This document shows, piece by piece, positions 6,829-14,933 of a DNA stretch of 17,974 nucleotides. The notes under the pieces are model-generated. The model was not told the DNA's origin, did no database searches, and worked only from the letters and a program-made list of their open reading frames with translations. Each line of letters opens with the position of its first letter. The first letter of the stretch is position 1. This DNA comes from a bacterium (lineage in GTDB: Bacteria > Verrucomicrobiota > Verrucomicrobiae > JAJYAR01): NCBI GenBank assembly GCA_021779435.1, contig JAJYAR010000011.1:1-17974 (forward strand). The letters run 5' to 3'. A program made the position numbers and the translations under genes.

Positions 6829-6891
6829 TGCGCCCCCCTCGCATTGAAGCCCCCGCAACTCAGGCAAACCGGCTCTAACTGATTTTCCGTA

Positions 6892-8526
6892 ATGAAGAAC
6901 TTCGCACAGTCACTCCTGGACCTTTGGAAGCACCTGGGTCTGAACCAGCGTGTGTCGCTGATCGTGGCTGCGGTCGCCGTCATTGGCGGGCTGATCGGCA
7001 TCGTCATCTGGTCCCAGCGTCCTGACTACCAGCTGCTCTATGCCCGCCTGGGCGAGAAGGACGCGGCAGCCGTCATCAGCTACCTCGAGACCCAGAACAT
7101 CCCTCACAAGATCACCGCGGGCGGCACCGACGTGCAGGTCCCGTCGACCATGGTTCACAAGCTCCGCATGGATCTCGCGGGCAAGGGCATTCCGAGCGGC
7201 GACGGCGTGGGCTTCGAGATCTTCGACAAGGGCCAGTTCGGACTTTCCGACTTCGTCCAGCGCACCAACTACCTTCGCGCCGTGCAGGGCGAACTGGCGC
7301 GCACGATCATGCAGCTGCAGGGCGTTCGCGCCGCGCGCGTGATGATCGTCCAGCCCGAGAACAGGCTTCTGCTCACCGAACAGGGCGTCCGTTCAACCGC
7401 GTCCGTCTTCGTCGACGTTGGCGGCGGACGGCTCGACATCGACCAGGTGAACGCGATCCGGCACCTGGTGGCCAATGCGGTGCAGGGACTCGCGCCCGAT
7501 CAGGTCGCGGTGGTCGACAACCGTGGCCGCACGCTTTCCGAGGAGCTCAAGCAGGATCCGTCGCTCGGCAACGCCTCCTCCCAGATGAAGTACCGTGAGC
7601 AGGTCGAGGACTACTTCGCGAAGAAGGTGGAATCGATGCTGGCGGCCGTGATCGGCCCGGGCAACGCGGTCGTCCGCGTTTCAGCGGACATCGACACCGA
7701 GGCGACGACGACCAACTCCGAGCGGTGGAATCCCGACGGCCAGGTGGTCCGCTCGCAGACTTCGACCGACGACACCACGAATTCGACAGAGACCCGTTCC
7801 GGCGGCGGCGCGGCCGGCGTGAGCGCGAACGTGCCCGACAAGGCGCAGGCCCAGACTGAGACGGCGAAGCCGATCTCGACGTCGGAGCGGACGCTCAAGA
7901 ACAAGACGGCCACCTACGAGATCGACAAGGTCACCACCAGCACGACGAGGGCCCCCGGCACGATCCGCAGCCTCACGGCGTCGGTGATTGTCGCCCGGCG
8001 CAAGGCGCCGGCACCTGCGGCCCCCGATGCGAAGGGCGGAGCGACCCCGGCCCAGCCCGCGCCTGCGGTCCGTTCCCAGCAGGACCTCGATCAGCTCAGG
8101 CTGGTCGTGGCGAATGCGCTGGGTGTGAAGCCGGCGGCGGGACAGTCCCTCGACACGCTCGTCACGCTGCAGGAATCCGATTTCGAGATCCCGGACGCCG
8201 TCATCGCGGCGCAGGCCCCTGTTCCGCTCGAGGCACGCGTCGGCGGCTGGGTTGAGATGGCGAGCCGCTGGGCGGCGGTGGCCGGAGCGGCGGCGGTGCT
8301 TCTCATCTTCTGGCGGTTGTTCAAGCGGCAGAAGCCGGAGGCCGTGCCGATCGAGGTGCTTTCGCTCACTCCGACTCAGACTTCGCGTTCGATGCCGAAC
8401 GCCAGCAACGTGACGCCGGAGCTCCTGAATGAGCTGATCCGGCAGAAACCGGCAAACATCGGAGTGGCGTTGCGCGAGTGGGTGACGGCTGGCCCGCAGG
8501 GCGGGACGCCGGCGAACAAGAACTGA
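6892..8526 (+). CDS. fliF: Flagellar MS-ring protein FliF
   Basis: FliF (544 residues) forms the MS ring in the cytoplasmic membrane, the base on which rod, switch and export gate assemble. The first membrane segment is about 22-40 and the second about 459-477. Between them are the ring-building motifs: DYQLLYARLGEKDAAAVISY (45-64), KLRMDLAGKGIPSGDGVGFE (90-109), the RAVQGELARTI segment, and VFVDVGGGRL. The region 280-345 is low-complexity, rich in Ser/Thr, and YEIDKVTTSTTRAPGTI follows as in the family. The C-terminal cytoplasmic tail (478-544), ending with LLNELIRQKPANIGVALREW, is the expected FliG-binding part. Length is close to the usual 530-570. No Shine-Dalgarno is seen before the ATG. 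fliG follows after 13 bases. Confidence 0.97.
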   Translation: MKNFAQSLLDLWKHLGLNQRVSLIVAAVAVIGGLIGIVIWSQRPDYQLLYARLGEKDAAAVISYLETQNIPHKITAGGTDVQVPSTMVHKLRMDLAGKGIPSGDGVGFEIFDKGQFGLSDFVQRTNYLRAVQGELARTIMQLQGVRAARVMIVQPENRLLLTEQGVRSTASVFVDVGGGRLDIDQVNAIRHLVANAVQGLAPDQVAVVDNRGRTLSEELKQDPSLGNASSQMKYREQVEDYFAKKVESMLAAVIGPGNAVVRVSADIDTEATTTNSERWNPDGQVVRSQTSTDDTTNSTETRSGGGAAGVSANVPDKAQAQTETAKPISTSERTLKNKTATYEIDKVTTSTTRAPGTIRSLTASVIVARRKAPAPAAPDAKGGATPAQPAPAVRSQQDLDQLRLVVANALGVKPAAGQSLDTLVTLQESDFEIPDAVIAAQAPVPLEARVGGWVEMASRWAAVAGAAAVLLIFWRLFKRQKPEAVPIEVLSLTPTQTSRSMPNASNVTPELLNELIRQKPANIGVALREWVTAGPQGGTPANKN

Positions 8527-8539
8527 CGAGGAACGGGCA

Positions 8540-9559
8540 ATGGCTATCACTGATCTCGACTACGGCAAGCTGACGCGGCACCAGAAACTCGCCGTCTTCC
8601 TCATCATCATCGGCCCCGAGGCGGCGGCCGAGGTGCTGCGGCAGTTTGACGATGCGGAGATCGAGCTCATCTGCCGGGAGATGTCGACGTTCTCGATCAT
8701 TCCCTCGGAAGTGCAGAGGCTCTCGCTGGAGGAATTTGCCGGCATGATCGCGAAGAGCGTCGGCTCGGCGCTCGGCGGCCTGAACTACGCCCAGCGGACG
8801 CTCGAGATTGCCAAGGGCGACTACAAGGCCTCCTCGATCATCGGCCGCGTTGGCCCGACGGGCACGTCGGTCGAGGTCATCAAGGAGATTTCCGAGATGG
8901 AGGGCCGCCAGATCTTCAATCTGGTGAAGCACGAGCAGCCGCAGACAATTTCCTTCCTGCTCTCGTATCTGGAGAGCAACAAGGCAGCCGAGGTGTTCGC
9001 GCTGCTCGGGCCGGATCTGCGCGAGGAAGTGATCGAGCGGCTCGGCACGATCGAAAGCACCTCGCTCGAACTCGTCAGCAAGATCGCCCGCAGCCTGGGC
9101 AAGCACTACGACAGCAAGGTGCGGCCGGCTTTTCACCGAAGCGGCGGCGTGAGGGCGGTGGCGGATCTCCTCAACCAGCTCGACAAGGAGATGAGCAAAA
9201 ATCTCCTGGCGCGGCTCGAGGAACGCAACGCGCAGCTCAGCGCGGCGATCCGCAAGAAGCTCTTCAGCTTCGAGGACCTTTCCCGTCTGCAGCCGGCGGA
9301 CCTCCAGCGCGTCCTGCGCGAGGTCGACTCGTCGAATCTCGCCATCGCCATGAAGTCCGCGAGCGAAAGCCTTCGCGAGAAGATCTACGGATCGATCTCG
9401 AAACGCGCGGCCGAGAGCCTGCGCGAGGAGCTCGACATGCTCGGGCCGGTCCGCCTGAAGGACGTCGAGGTCGCGCAGGATGCCATCATCCAGGTCGTGC
9501 GCCGTCTCGAGGAGGAAGGCCAGATCACCCTGGAAACCGAGGAGCAGACCGTGGCCTGA
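8540..9559 (+). CDS. fliG: Flagellar motor switch protein FliG
   Basis: FliG (339 residues) couples FliF to FliM and carries the torque-generating helix that meets the stator. The N-terminal domain (about 10-95) binds FliF; the middle domain shows the EQPQTI motif (132-137, usually EHPQTI, so His is Gln here) with the hydrophobic patch SFLLSYL; the Gly-Gly hinge is SGGVRAVADLLNQL (201-214). The C-terminal domain (about 235-330) contains KKLFSFEDL, LREVDSSNLAIAMK, SESLREKIYGSISKRAAE and LDMLGPVRLKDVE, with the alternating charged residues of the torque helix. Length is standard. GAGGAA at 8528-8533 is a good ribosome binding site, one of the few in this operon. Confidence 0.97.
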   Translation: MAITDLDYGKLTRHQKLAVFLIIIGPEAAAEVLRQFDDAEIELICREMSTFSIIPSEVQRLSLEEFAGMIAKSVGSALGGLNYAQRTLEIAKGDYKASSIIGRVGPTGTSVEVIKEISEMEGRQIFNLVKHEQPQTISFLLSYLESNKAAEVFALLGPDLREEVIERLGTIESTSLELVSKIARSLGKHYDSKVRPAFHRSGGVRAVADLLNQLDKEMSKNLLARLEERNAQLSAAIRKKLFSFEDLSRLQPADLQRVLREVDSSNLAIAMKSASESLREKIYGSISKRAAESLREELDMLGPVRLKDVEVAQDAIIQVVRRLEEEGQITLETEEQTVA

Positions 9560-9590
9560 CGCCACGCGCCGCCGAACCCCCGCAACCATC

Positions 9591-10175
9591 GTGGCCTTTT
9601 CAAAGCTCGTCTCCTTCGATCGCCCGCTCGTCGGCGCGGCCATTCCCGGCCAGGCCGGCCGTTTCCTGTCCGAGTCGGAACTGGCGGCGCGCGATGAGGC
9701 GGCGTATGCGCGCGGAGTCGATGCGGCCCGCTCGCTCGCGGATCAGGAAATGGTCGAATTTCGGGCCGACATCCAACGGCTCAGCGACGGCGTTTTCGAG
9801 AAGCTCGCCGCGGTCGAGCCCGCCATGGTCGAGGACCTGAGGCAGGCGCTGCCCGGACTCGCGGTTGAGATCGCGCGCCGGCTGCTTGCCGGGTACGAGC
9901 CGCCGCCGGATGTTGTCTCCAAGATCTGCGAGGAGGCGTTGATGGAAATCTTTCCCGAGCGGGACAATCTGGAGCTGGTGGTGTCGCCCCGCGATGCCGC
10001 GCTGCTCGAGAAGCTGAATCCCGACTGGCTGCGCCGGTATCCGGGACTTCGCATCCGCGCCGAGGGAACCCTTTCCGCGGGCGATTGCCAGGTCCGAAGC
10101 CGCTTCGGCCTCACCGATGCGCGGATCCAGACGAAACTCTCGGCCATGCAGAGCAGCCTGGCCCCCGTCTCCTGA
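9591..10175 (+). CDS. fliH: Flagellar assembly protein FliH (export ATPase regulator)
   Basis: FliH (194 residues) binds and restrains the FliI ATPase and tethers it to the switch. The N-terminal third is variable, then an alanine/acid-rich helical stretch (about 28-75) forms the dimerising part, and the C-terminal FliI-binding domain (about 78-185) has DLRQALPGLAVEIARRLLAG, LELVVSPRDAALL and the well-kept ending GDCQVRSRFGLTDARI (164-179). The frame is open further upstream but only inside fliG, so the start is the GTG at 9591, 31 bases after the fliG stop; there is no in-frame ATG nearby and no Shine-Dalgarno. It precedes fliI by five bases. Sequence conservation in this family is low, but the C-terminus and the position make the call secure. 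Confidence 0.9.
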   Translation: MAFSKLVSFDRPLVGAAIPGQAGRFLSESELAARDEAAYARGVDAARSLADQEMVEFRADIQRLSDGVFEKLAAVEPAMVEDLRQALPGLAVEIARRLLAGYEPPPDVVSKICEEALMEIFPERDNLELVVSPRDAALLEKLNPDWLRRYPGLRIRAEGTLSAGDCQVRSRFGLTDARIQTKLSAMQSSLAPVS

Positions 10176-10180
10176 ATCCC

Positions 10181-11500
10181 ATGACACGCGTCGCACCACT
10201 CGTTGACGTTCTCCGGTCGCAGATCCGCCATCTGCCGCCGGTGCAGCGCGTGGGCACGGTCACGGGAGTCGCCGGGCTGATCATCGAGTCCGACGGGCCG
10301 AACGTCGGCCTTGGCGACCTTTGCCTCGTGCGTTCGTCGCGCGCGGATTTCAGCGTTCAGGCCGAGGTGGTCGGCTTTCGCGAGCACCGGGTGCTTCTCA
10401 TGCCGCTCGGTGACACAGCCGGCCTGCATGTCGGCTGCGAGGTTGCCGCCTGCGACAAGCCACCGATGCCGCGGGTCGGCCCTGAAATGCTTGGCCGGGT
10501 GCTCGACGCGCTCGGCCGGCCGTTCGACGGGCTGGGGATGCTGCCGCTCGAGCACGCGGCGGCGCACGCTTCGGAGCCGCCGCACCCGCTGCGCCGGCAG
10601 CGGATCAGGACTCCCTTTGTCACCGGTGTTCGCGCGATCGATGCCTTCACGCCGTTTGGCCGCGGACAGCGTCTCGGTCTCTTCGCAGGCTCCGGCGTCG
10701 GCAAGTCGACTCTCATGGGCATGATCGCCCGCGCCTCCGAGGCCGACGTCGTCGTCGTCGCCCTGGTCGGTGAACGTGGCCGCGAGGTGCGCGAGTTCAT
10801 CGAGAAGGACCTTGGTCCCGAAGGCATGAAGCGGGCCGTCGTGGTCGTCACGACCTCCGACAAGCCCGCGCCGCTCCGGATTCGCGCTGCGTTCACCGCG
10901 ACCGCGATCGCGGAGGCATGGAGGGATGCCGGCAAGAACGTGCTGCTGATGATGGACTCGGTCACGCGTTTTGCCATGGCGCAACGTGAGATCGGCCTGG
11001 CGATCGGCGAGCCGCCGGCCACGCGCGGCTACACCCCCTCTGTCTTTGCGATGCTCCCCAGGCTTCTCGAGCGCGCCGGCGCGGGCGAACAGGGGGCGAT
11101 CACCGCGCTGTACACGGTGCTCGTCGAAGGCGACGACATGAATGAGCCCGTGGCGGACGCCGTCCGGGGCATCCTCGATGGACACGTGGTGCTTTCGCGG
11201 CAGCTGGCGCATTTCAACCACTATCCGGCCATCGACGTGCTGGAGAGCGTGAGCCGTCTCGTGCGCGATGTCTGCTCCCCCGAGCAGGTGGCGCAGGCGG
11301 CGAAGGCGCGCGAGGTGATGGCCCTGTATCGGAAGAACGAGGACCTGATTTCGATCGGTGCGTACCAGAAGGGCGCGAACGCCGCGCTGGACCACGCGAT
11401 CTCGCTGTATGATCCAATCCGCCAGTTCCTGAAGCAGGGCACGCACGAGCACTCCTCCCGGAACGACACGTTCGCTAACCTTGAAAAAATCGTCGGATGA
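10181..11500 (+). CDS. fliI: Flagellum-specific ATP synthase FliI (type III export ATPase)
   Basis: FliI (439 residues) is the F1-beta-like ATPase that primes substrates for the flagellar type III gate. The Walker A loop is AGSGVGKST (169-177), the catalytic Glu198 lies in VGERGREV, and Walker B is LLMMDS (255-260), followed by the diagnostic TRFAMAQREIGLAIGEPPATRGY (here 262-284, quoted only in part as its core REIGLAIGEPPA). The N-terminal beta-barrel (1-95) and the C-terminal helical domain (about 365-439) are complete. An upstream in-frame ATG at 10085 lies inside fliH and would add 32 unrelated residues, so 10181 is chosen. No Shine-Dalgarno precedes it. The stop overlaps the fliJ ATG by four bases (ATGA). 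Confidence 0.97.
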   Translation: MTRVAPLVDVLRSQIRHLPPVQRVGTVTGVAGLIIESDGPNVGLGDLCLVRSSRADFSVQAEVVGFREHRVLLMPLGDTAGLHVGCEVAACDKPPMPRVGPEMLGRVLDALGRPFDGLGMLPLEHAAAHASEPPHPLRRQRIRTPFVTGVRAIDAFTPFGRGQRLGLFAGSGVGKSTLMGMIARASEADVVVVALVGERGREVREFIEKDLGPEGMKRAVVVVTTSDKPAPLRIRAAFTATAIAEAWRDAGKNVLLMMDSVTRFAMAQREIGLAIGEPPATRGYTPSVFAMLPRLLERAGAGEQGAITALYTVLVEGDDMNEPVADAVRGILDGHVVLSRQLAHFNHYPAIDVLESVSRLVRDVCSPEQVAQAAKAREVMALYRKNEDLISIGAYQKGANAALDHAISLYDPIRQFLKQGTHEHSSRNDTFANLEKIVG

Positions 11501-11952
11501 AACGTTTCAAATTCCCCCTCCGGCCGGTGGCGATTCTTCGCGAGCATCACGAGATGCGCGCACGGGAGGCGTTCGCCGCCTCCGTCCACGCGTTCGTCAG
11601 GGCCGAGCAGGAGCTCGCCGCGGCGCGTGAAAGGCTGCGCAGCCTCGGGGAGGAGCTCACGGCCGGGAGAGCGGTGCATTTCAATGCAGCCGACGAGATC
11701 CGCGCACTGACGGCCTACCGTCGGGAGTGCACGGTGGAAGCGGAGGCGGTGCAGGCGAGGACCGCCGCCCAGCACGCGATGGACCAGCGCCGGGCCGAAT
11801 ACATCGAGGCTCATCGGAAGGTCGAGGTGGTGCACCGCCTCGAGCTGAAGGCGCGGACGGTTTACCGGTATGAAGTCACGCGCGAGGAGCAGGCCGAGTT
11901 TGACGACTATGCGAACCGCCGGTTCGGGCGTGAGTCGCTCAACTCCGCATGA
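11497..11952 (+). CDS. fliJ: Flagellar export chaperone FliJ
   Basis: A 151-residue, almost entirely helical protein with the start KRFKFPLRPVAILREHHEMR, which is the usual FliJ opening (basic, F-x-L-x-x-V/L-L). Residues about 15-125 form a long antiparallel coiled coil rich in Ala, Glu and Arg, and the end has EQAEFDDYANRRF. FliJ acts as the central stalk-like subunit of the FliH-FliI-FliJ export complex and recycles chaperones. It overlaps fliI by four bases. FliJ sequences are poorly conserved, so the call rests on length, coiled-coil character and position directly after fliI. The next gene starts 26 bases later. Confidence 0.85.
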   Translation: MKRFKFPLRPVAILREHHEMRAREAFAASVHAFVRAEQELAAARERLRSLGEELTAGRAVHFNAADEIRALTAYRRECTVEAEAVQARTAAQHAMDQRRAEYIEAHRKVEVVHRLELKARTVYRYEVTREEQAEFDDYANRRFGRESLNSA

Positions 11953-11977
11953 CCGTGCCCAACACGCCTGATCGACC

Positions 11978-12589
11978 ATGAAACGTCACCTTCCGCTACT
12001 GATCGCCCTCGTCGGGGTGCTTCTGGGCGTCGGCATTGCCGCCACCACCAGCTGGCGCGCGCTGGTCAAGCGCGTCGACCAGGCGCGGATCGAACGCGCC
12101 CGCCACGAGCCGAACGAGCGGCGCAAGAAGGGGTGGGATTTCTGGACGGTCGAGATCGAGAATCTTTCGAGCGATCTGAGGGAGCAGACCCTTTTGCTCA
12201 GGAAACGGGCCGAGGACCTGGATCAGCGGCAGCAGCGGATCGTCGCCGACGAGAAGCAGCTCGCCAAGGTGCGCGCCGAGCTCGAGGCCATGCAGAAGGA
12301 CATCTCGGACCGGGTGATCGAGATCAAGGCCGATGAGGAGGTTAACCTGAAGAAGCTCGCGCAGATGTACGCGAATCTCACGCCGAAGGCGGTCGTCGCG
12401 ATCATCCGCGAGATGGACGACAACACGGCGGTGAAGATCCTCTCGCTGATGAAGCCGGATGTGGTCGGCCCGATTTTTGAGCAGATGACGACGATGTCGG
12501 CTGGAACGGACAACCCGCTCGCGCGGCGCGCCGCAATCCTCTCCGAAAAACTCAGGTTGATGAAGGCCAAGCGGGCCGCGAGCTCCTGA
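11978..12589 (+). CDS. MotE/YlxF/FlbB-like membrane protein (MgtE_N-like domain)
   Basis: A 203-residue protein with one N-terminal membrane segment (about 5-24, after MKRH), a charged region, a coiled coil (about 57-120) and a small helical domain (about 123-172) with KLAQMYANLTPKAVVAIIRE and AVKILSLMKPDVVGPIFEQM, the pattern of MgtE N-terminal and FliG-middle-like repeats. Proteins of this build sit in the same place, between fliJ and fliK, in Bacillus (YlxF) and in spirochaetes (FlbB, a collar/stator protein); MotE of rhizobia is related and helps MotC. With the segment acting as an anchor, the coiled coil and domain could be periplasmic or cytoplasmic; I cannot tell. Role in stator or motor assembly is inference from family and context. 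No clear ribosome binding site. A 63-base spacer with an inverted repeat separates it from fliK. Confidence 0.83.
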   Translation: MKRHLPLLIALVGVLLGVGIAATTSWRALVKRVDQARIERARHEPNERRKKGWDFWTVEIENLSSDLREQTLLLRKRAEDLDQRQQRIVADEKQLAKVRAELEAMQKDISDRVIEIKADEEVNLKKLAQMYANLTPKAVVAIIREMDDNTAVKILSLMKPDVVGPIFEQMTTMSAGTDNPLARRAAILSEKLRLMKAKRAASS

Positions 12590-12606
12590 TCAACACCTAT
12601 TCCGTG

Positions 12607-12656
12607 GCATGGACGCCACGCGTTCCCCCGAGCCCAGGGATGGGAGGCGTCCATGC
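12607..12656 (+). repeat. fliK: Perfect 11-bp inverted repeat spanning the fliK ribosome binding site and start codon
   Basis: The arms are GCATGGACGCC (12607-12617) and GGCGTCCATGC (12646-12656), exact reverse complements with a 28-base loop. The right arm contains the fliK ATG (12653-12655) and the last two Gs of its GGGAGG site (12642-12647). In the mRNA the paired form would hide the start of fliK, so it may hold fliK translation down until ribosomes or a factor open it. It could instead be a protein-binding DNA palindrome. The left arm lies wholly in non-coding DNA, so coding constraint does not explain the match. Confidence 0.7.
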
Positions 12657-14446
12657 AATTTTCACTCACACCCTTTCCACAGGATCCGAACGCCGGCACG
12701 TTGCTCACGGGCACGACCGCCCCCGGCGGCGCGTCTCCGCTTGAAGCGCCGCAACAGCCGCCGGCCGGACCTTTTTCCCAGGTCCTCGCGGGTGTCGACG
12801 GCGCCCCGGGTTCGACCTCGGCGGCTTCGCAGCCGGGAGGCGTCGTTCCGAACGCCGGATTTTCCGTGCTCGCCCCGGCGCCCATGGCTTACCGCGCCGG
12901 CGCGTATGCCGGTGTGGTTGGCGATGCGCAGTCTTGGCAGGCCGCGTCATTGCAGACGGCGGTGTCGGATGACGCAGGCGATTCCGCGGAGCCCGAGTCA
13001 GCCGACACAGACGCGGGCGATTCGACGGAGGAATCCGGGGAAGGGGAGGGCACGCCGTCCGCCGACCTCGGCGCGATCGCGGTCCAGATGTTGCCGGGGA
13101 TGCCGGTGACGACTCCGCCCGATGTGAAGGTCGCACCAACTGGTTCGTCCCTGGCCGGCTCCCCGCAACCGGGGTGCTCCGCCATGGGTGGCGGGTTTTC
13201 CGGTCGATCGGCATTTTCAACCGGCTCCGGGAACACCGCCAGGGCGGTCGCACTTCCCGAGGACGCGGCATCCGGCCAGCCGGCTGCTTCGGTCGACCCG
13301 GAGTCGGAGAACGACGGGACTGAACCCGCCATCGCCGCTCAGGGTGCAACGCGTTTTCCGCTGCCGGATGCGAGGGCGGGGGCAACGCGTGCGGCAGCTG
13401 GTGTTTCGGACTCCGCTCTCCGGGTCGCAGCGAGCCGGCAGGCCGCGACGATTGAGCGCGGCAGCGTCAACGTTGGCACGGAACCGGCGAAGCCGGATGT
13501 GCCGGGATTTGCAGCGGTGCCCTCCGGGGACGCCGAGGGGAATCCGACGGCACCGGCCCTGCCGACCCAGCGTGATGGCACGCAGACCCTGCTGGCGCAA
13601 AGTGCGGCGGCTTCCGTTTCCGAAGCGTCCCGGCCAACCGCCAGCAAAGTCGCGGACTCCTCGGATGCGGCGGACCTTCGCCTGGAGGCGATTTCGAAAC
13701 GTGCTGGCGCGGCCAAGGAAAAAAGTGCCGGTCCGGAATCCAAAAAGGCGGTGCGCGCAAACGGCGGGATCGAAGGCGCTGTAAGAAATTCATTAGCCGC
13801 TACGAACGAATCATTTGCGTCAAGCAAAGCGCCTGTTGGCATCGGCGCTGCTGATACGGACTCCACGATGTCAGCCGGCTCAACGAATGCTCGTCCAAAC
13901 GCTTCCGAAACCGCGGCGGTGTCGGGTGCGTTGCATTCCGCTGAGGTGCGGCCGGATCCGTTGCCGCAGCAGGTGTCGCTGACGAGCTCGGCGCATCGGG
14001 CGGTGGAGGCGGTTCTCGATGTCACGGACCGGCTGGCCGCCCGCGAGCGTCATTCGGTCGATCTCCAGTTCACCGTCGGCGACGCTGATCTGAAGGTGCG
14101 CGTCGAGATGAAGGCGGGTGAGGTGCACACGACTTTCCGAACGGATTCCGCCGAGCTGCGTGCCGCGCTTTCCAGCGAGTGGCAGAGTGTTTCGTCGCAG
14201 AACAGCGATCGCTCCACGCGGCTGGCCGCGCCGGTCTTTGCCTCGAACGACCAGGGCAGCTCGTTCTCGGGCGACGGCGCCCCGCGCCAGCGCGACCAGC
14301 AGTCACGCGAACCGGCCCCTGCGTTTTTCCCCACAGGCGCTGAGACGACACGGACAGTTGCGGCGGCCTCGTCGGTTTCGACGGGCGTCGTTGCGGCATC
14401 CCGTGGCTCCTCCGCCAAGTCCCTCCACCTTCACACCCTCGCCTGA
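12653..14446 (+). CDS. fliK: Flagellar hook-length control protein FliK
   Basis: FliK (597 residues) is the exported ruler that measures hook length and switches the export gate from hook to filament substrates. Most of the chain (about 15-440) is low-complexity, rich in Ala, Pro, Ser, Gly and Asp/Glu, as expected for a disordered ruler. The conserved C-terminal domain is about 445-525, with VEAVLDVTDRLAARERHSVD, then LQFTVGDADLKVRVEMKAGEVHT in two halves (LQFTVGDADLKV and RVEMKAGEVHT) and the TDSAELRAALSSEW helix. After it is a Ser/Thr/Gln-rich tail of 70 residues. The ATG has a GGGAGG five bases ahead, but an inverted repeat covers it. Codons around 378-392 are unusually AT-rich, including AGA and TTA. 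The stop is two bases before flgD. The conserved domain is recognisable but divergent; position between the motE-like gene and flgD supports the call. Confidence 0.85.
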   Translation: MQFSLTPFPQDPNAGTLLTGTTAPGGASPLEAPQQPPAGPFSQVLAGVDGAPGSTSAASQPGGVVPNAGFSVLAPAPMAYRAGAYAGVVGDAQSWQAASLQTAVSDDAGDSAEPESADTDAGDSTEESGEGEGTPSADLGAIAVQMLPGMPVTTPPDVKVAPTGSSLAGSPQPGCSAMGGGFSGRSAFSTGSGNTARAVALPEDAASGQPAASVDPESENDGTEPAIAAQGATRFPLPDARAGATRAAAGVSDSALRVAASRQAATIERGSVNVGTEPAKPDVPGFAAVPSGDAEGNPTAPALPTQRDGTQTLLAQSAAASVSEASRPTASKVADSSDAADLRLEAISKRAGAAKEKSAGPESKKAVRANGGIEGAVRNSLAATNESFASSKAPVGIGAADTDSTMSAGSTNARPNASETAAVSGALHSAEVRPDPLPQQVSLTSSAHRAVEAVLDVTDRLAARERHSVDLQFTVGDADLKVRVEMKAGEVHTTFRTDSAELRAALSSEWQSVSSQNSDRSTRLAAPVFASNDQGSSFSGDGAPRQRDQQSREPAPAFFPTGAETTRTVAAASSVSTGVVAASRGSSAKSLHLHTLA

Positions 14447-14448
14447 CC

Positions 14449-14913
14449 ATGTCCTCCGTTTCATCAGTGACCGGCAACTCCGGCACGCAGACCGACACCG
14501 ATCCGGCCGCGTCCATCCCGGCCCCGAAGAAGACGCTCGGTCAGGACGACTTCCTGGTCCTGCTCGCGAAGCAGTTCCAGACGCAGGATCCGATGAAGCC
14601 GATGGACGACACGTCCTTCATCGCGCAGATGGCCCAATTCACCTCGCTGCAGCAGTCGAGCGAGATGGCGAAGAACCTCGGCGAGATGAAATCGCAGCAG
14701 GAACTCGTGGCGGCCAACTCTTACCTCGGCCATCGCGTCACGGTGGAAACCGGCAAGGGCACGACACTTTCAGGAGACGTAAGCGGCGTTGAAATCACGG
14801 ACGGTACGCCGCGGCTGGTGATTGGCGAATACACCTACCCGATATCGGCCGTGCTTCTGGTCGAACCCGGCGCGGTGACGTCGTCCATGCCGGCAGCAAC
14901 CCCCGGACAATAA
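14449..14913 (+). CDS. flgD: Flagellar hook assembly protein FlgD (short form)
   Basis: FlgD (154 residues) caps the growing hook and is needed for FlgE polymerisation. The conserved N-terminal part is clear: QDDFLVLLAKQFQTQDPMKP (32-51) and FIAQMAQFTSLQQSSEM (57-73), then YLGHRVTVETG. The C-terminal FlgD/Tudor-like part is reduced to about 50 residues (GTTLSGDVSGVEITDG to the end), so it is nearer in size to the short B. subtilis-type protein than to the roughly 230-residue enterobacterial one. No truncation signature is seen. The ATG is two bases after the fliK stop with no Shine-Dalgarno, implying coupling to fliK. flgE follows 20 bases on. Confidence 0.93.
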   Translation: MSSVSSVTGNSGTQTDTDPAASIPAPKKTLGQDDFLVLLAKQFQTQDPMKPMDDTSFIAQMAQFTSLQQSSEMAKNLGEMKSQQELVAANSYLGHRVTVETGKGTTLSGDVSGVEITDGTPRLVIGEYTYPISAVLLVEPGAVTSSMPAATPGQ

Positions 14914-14933
14914 ACCTCAACCGCAGCTTATCC

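Noticed and set aside
6829..6891. Terminator or promoter in the 63-base fliE-fliF gap
   Set aside because: No stem with a T-run and no recognisable promoter boxes; the gap is short for an operon break.
8366..9643. Leftward open frame of 425 codons opposite fliG
   Set aside because: Covers all of fliG, whose motifs are clear; no ribosome binding site or recognisable domain.
10085..10180. Upstream start for fliI inside fliH
   Set aside because: The added 32 residues are a shifted reading of the fliH end; FliI proteins begin near the chosen ATG.
9743..11452. Long leftward open frame of 569 codons opposite fliH and fliI
   Set aside because: Shadow of the strongly conserved FliI and FliH frames; composition rich in Arg, His and Ala with no motif.
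12609..13109. Rightward open frame beginning with the ATG in the left arm of the fliK inverted repeat
   Set aside because: It overlaps the start of fliK in another frame and is dominated by Arg, Pro and Ser as frame-shifted GC-rich sequence; no good ribosome binding site precedes it.
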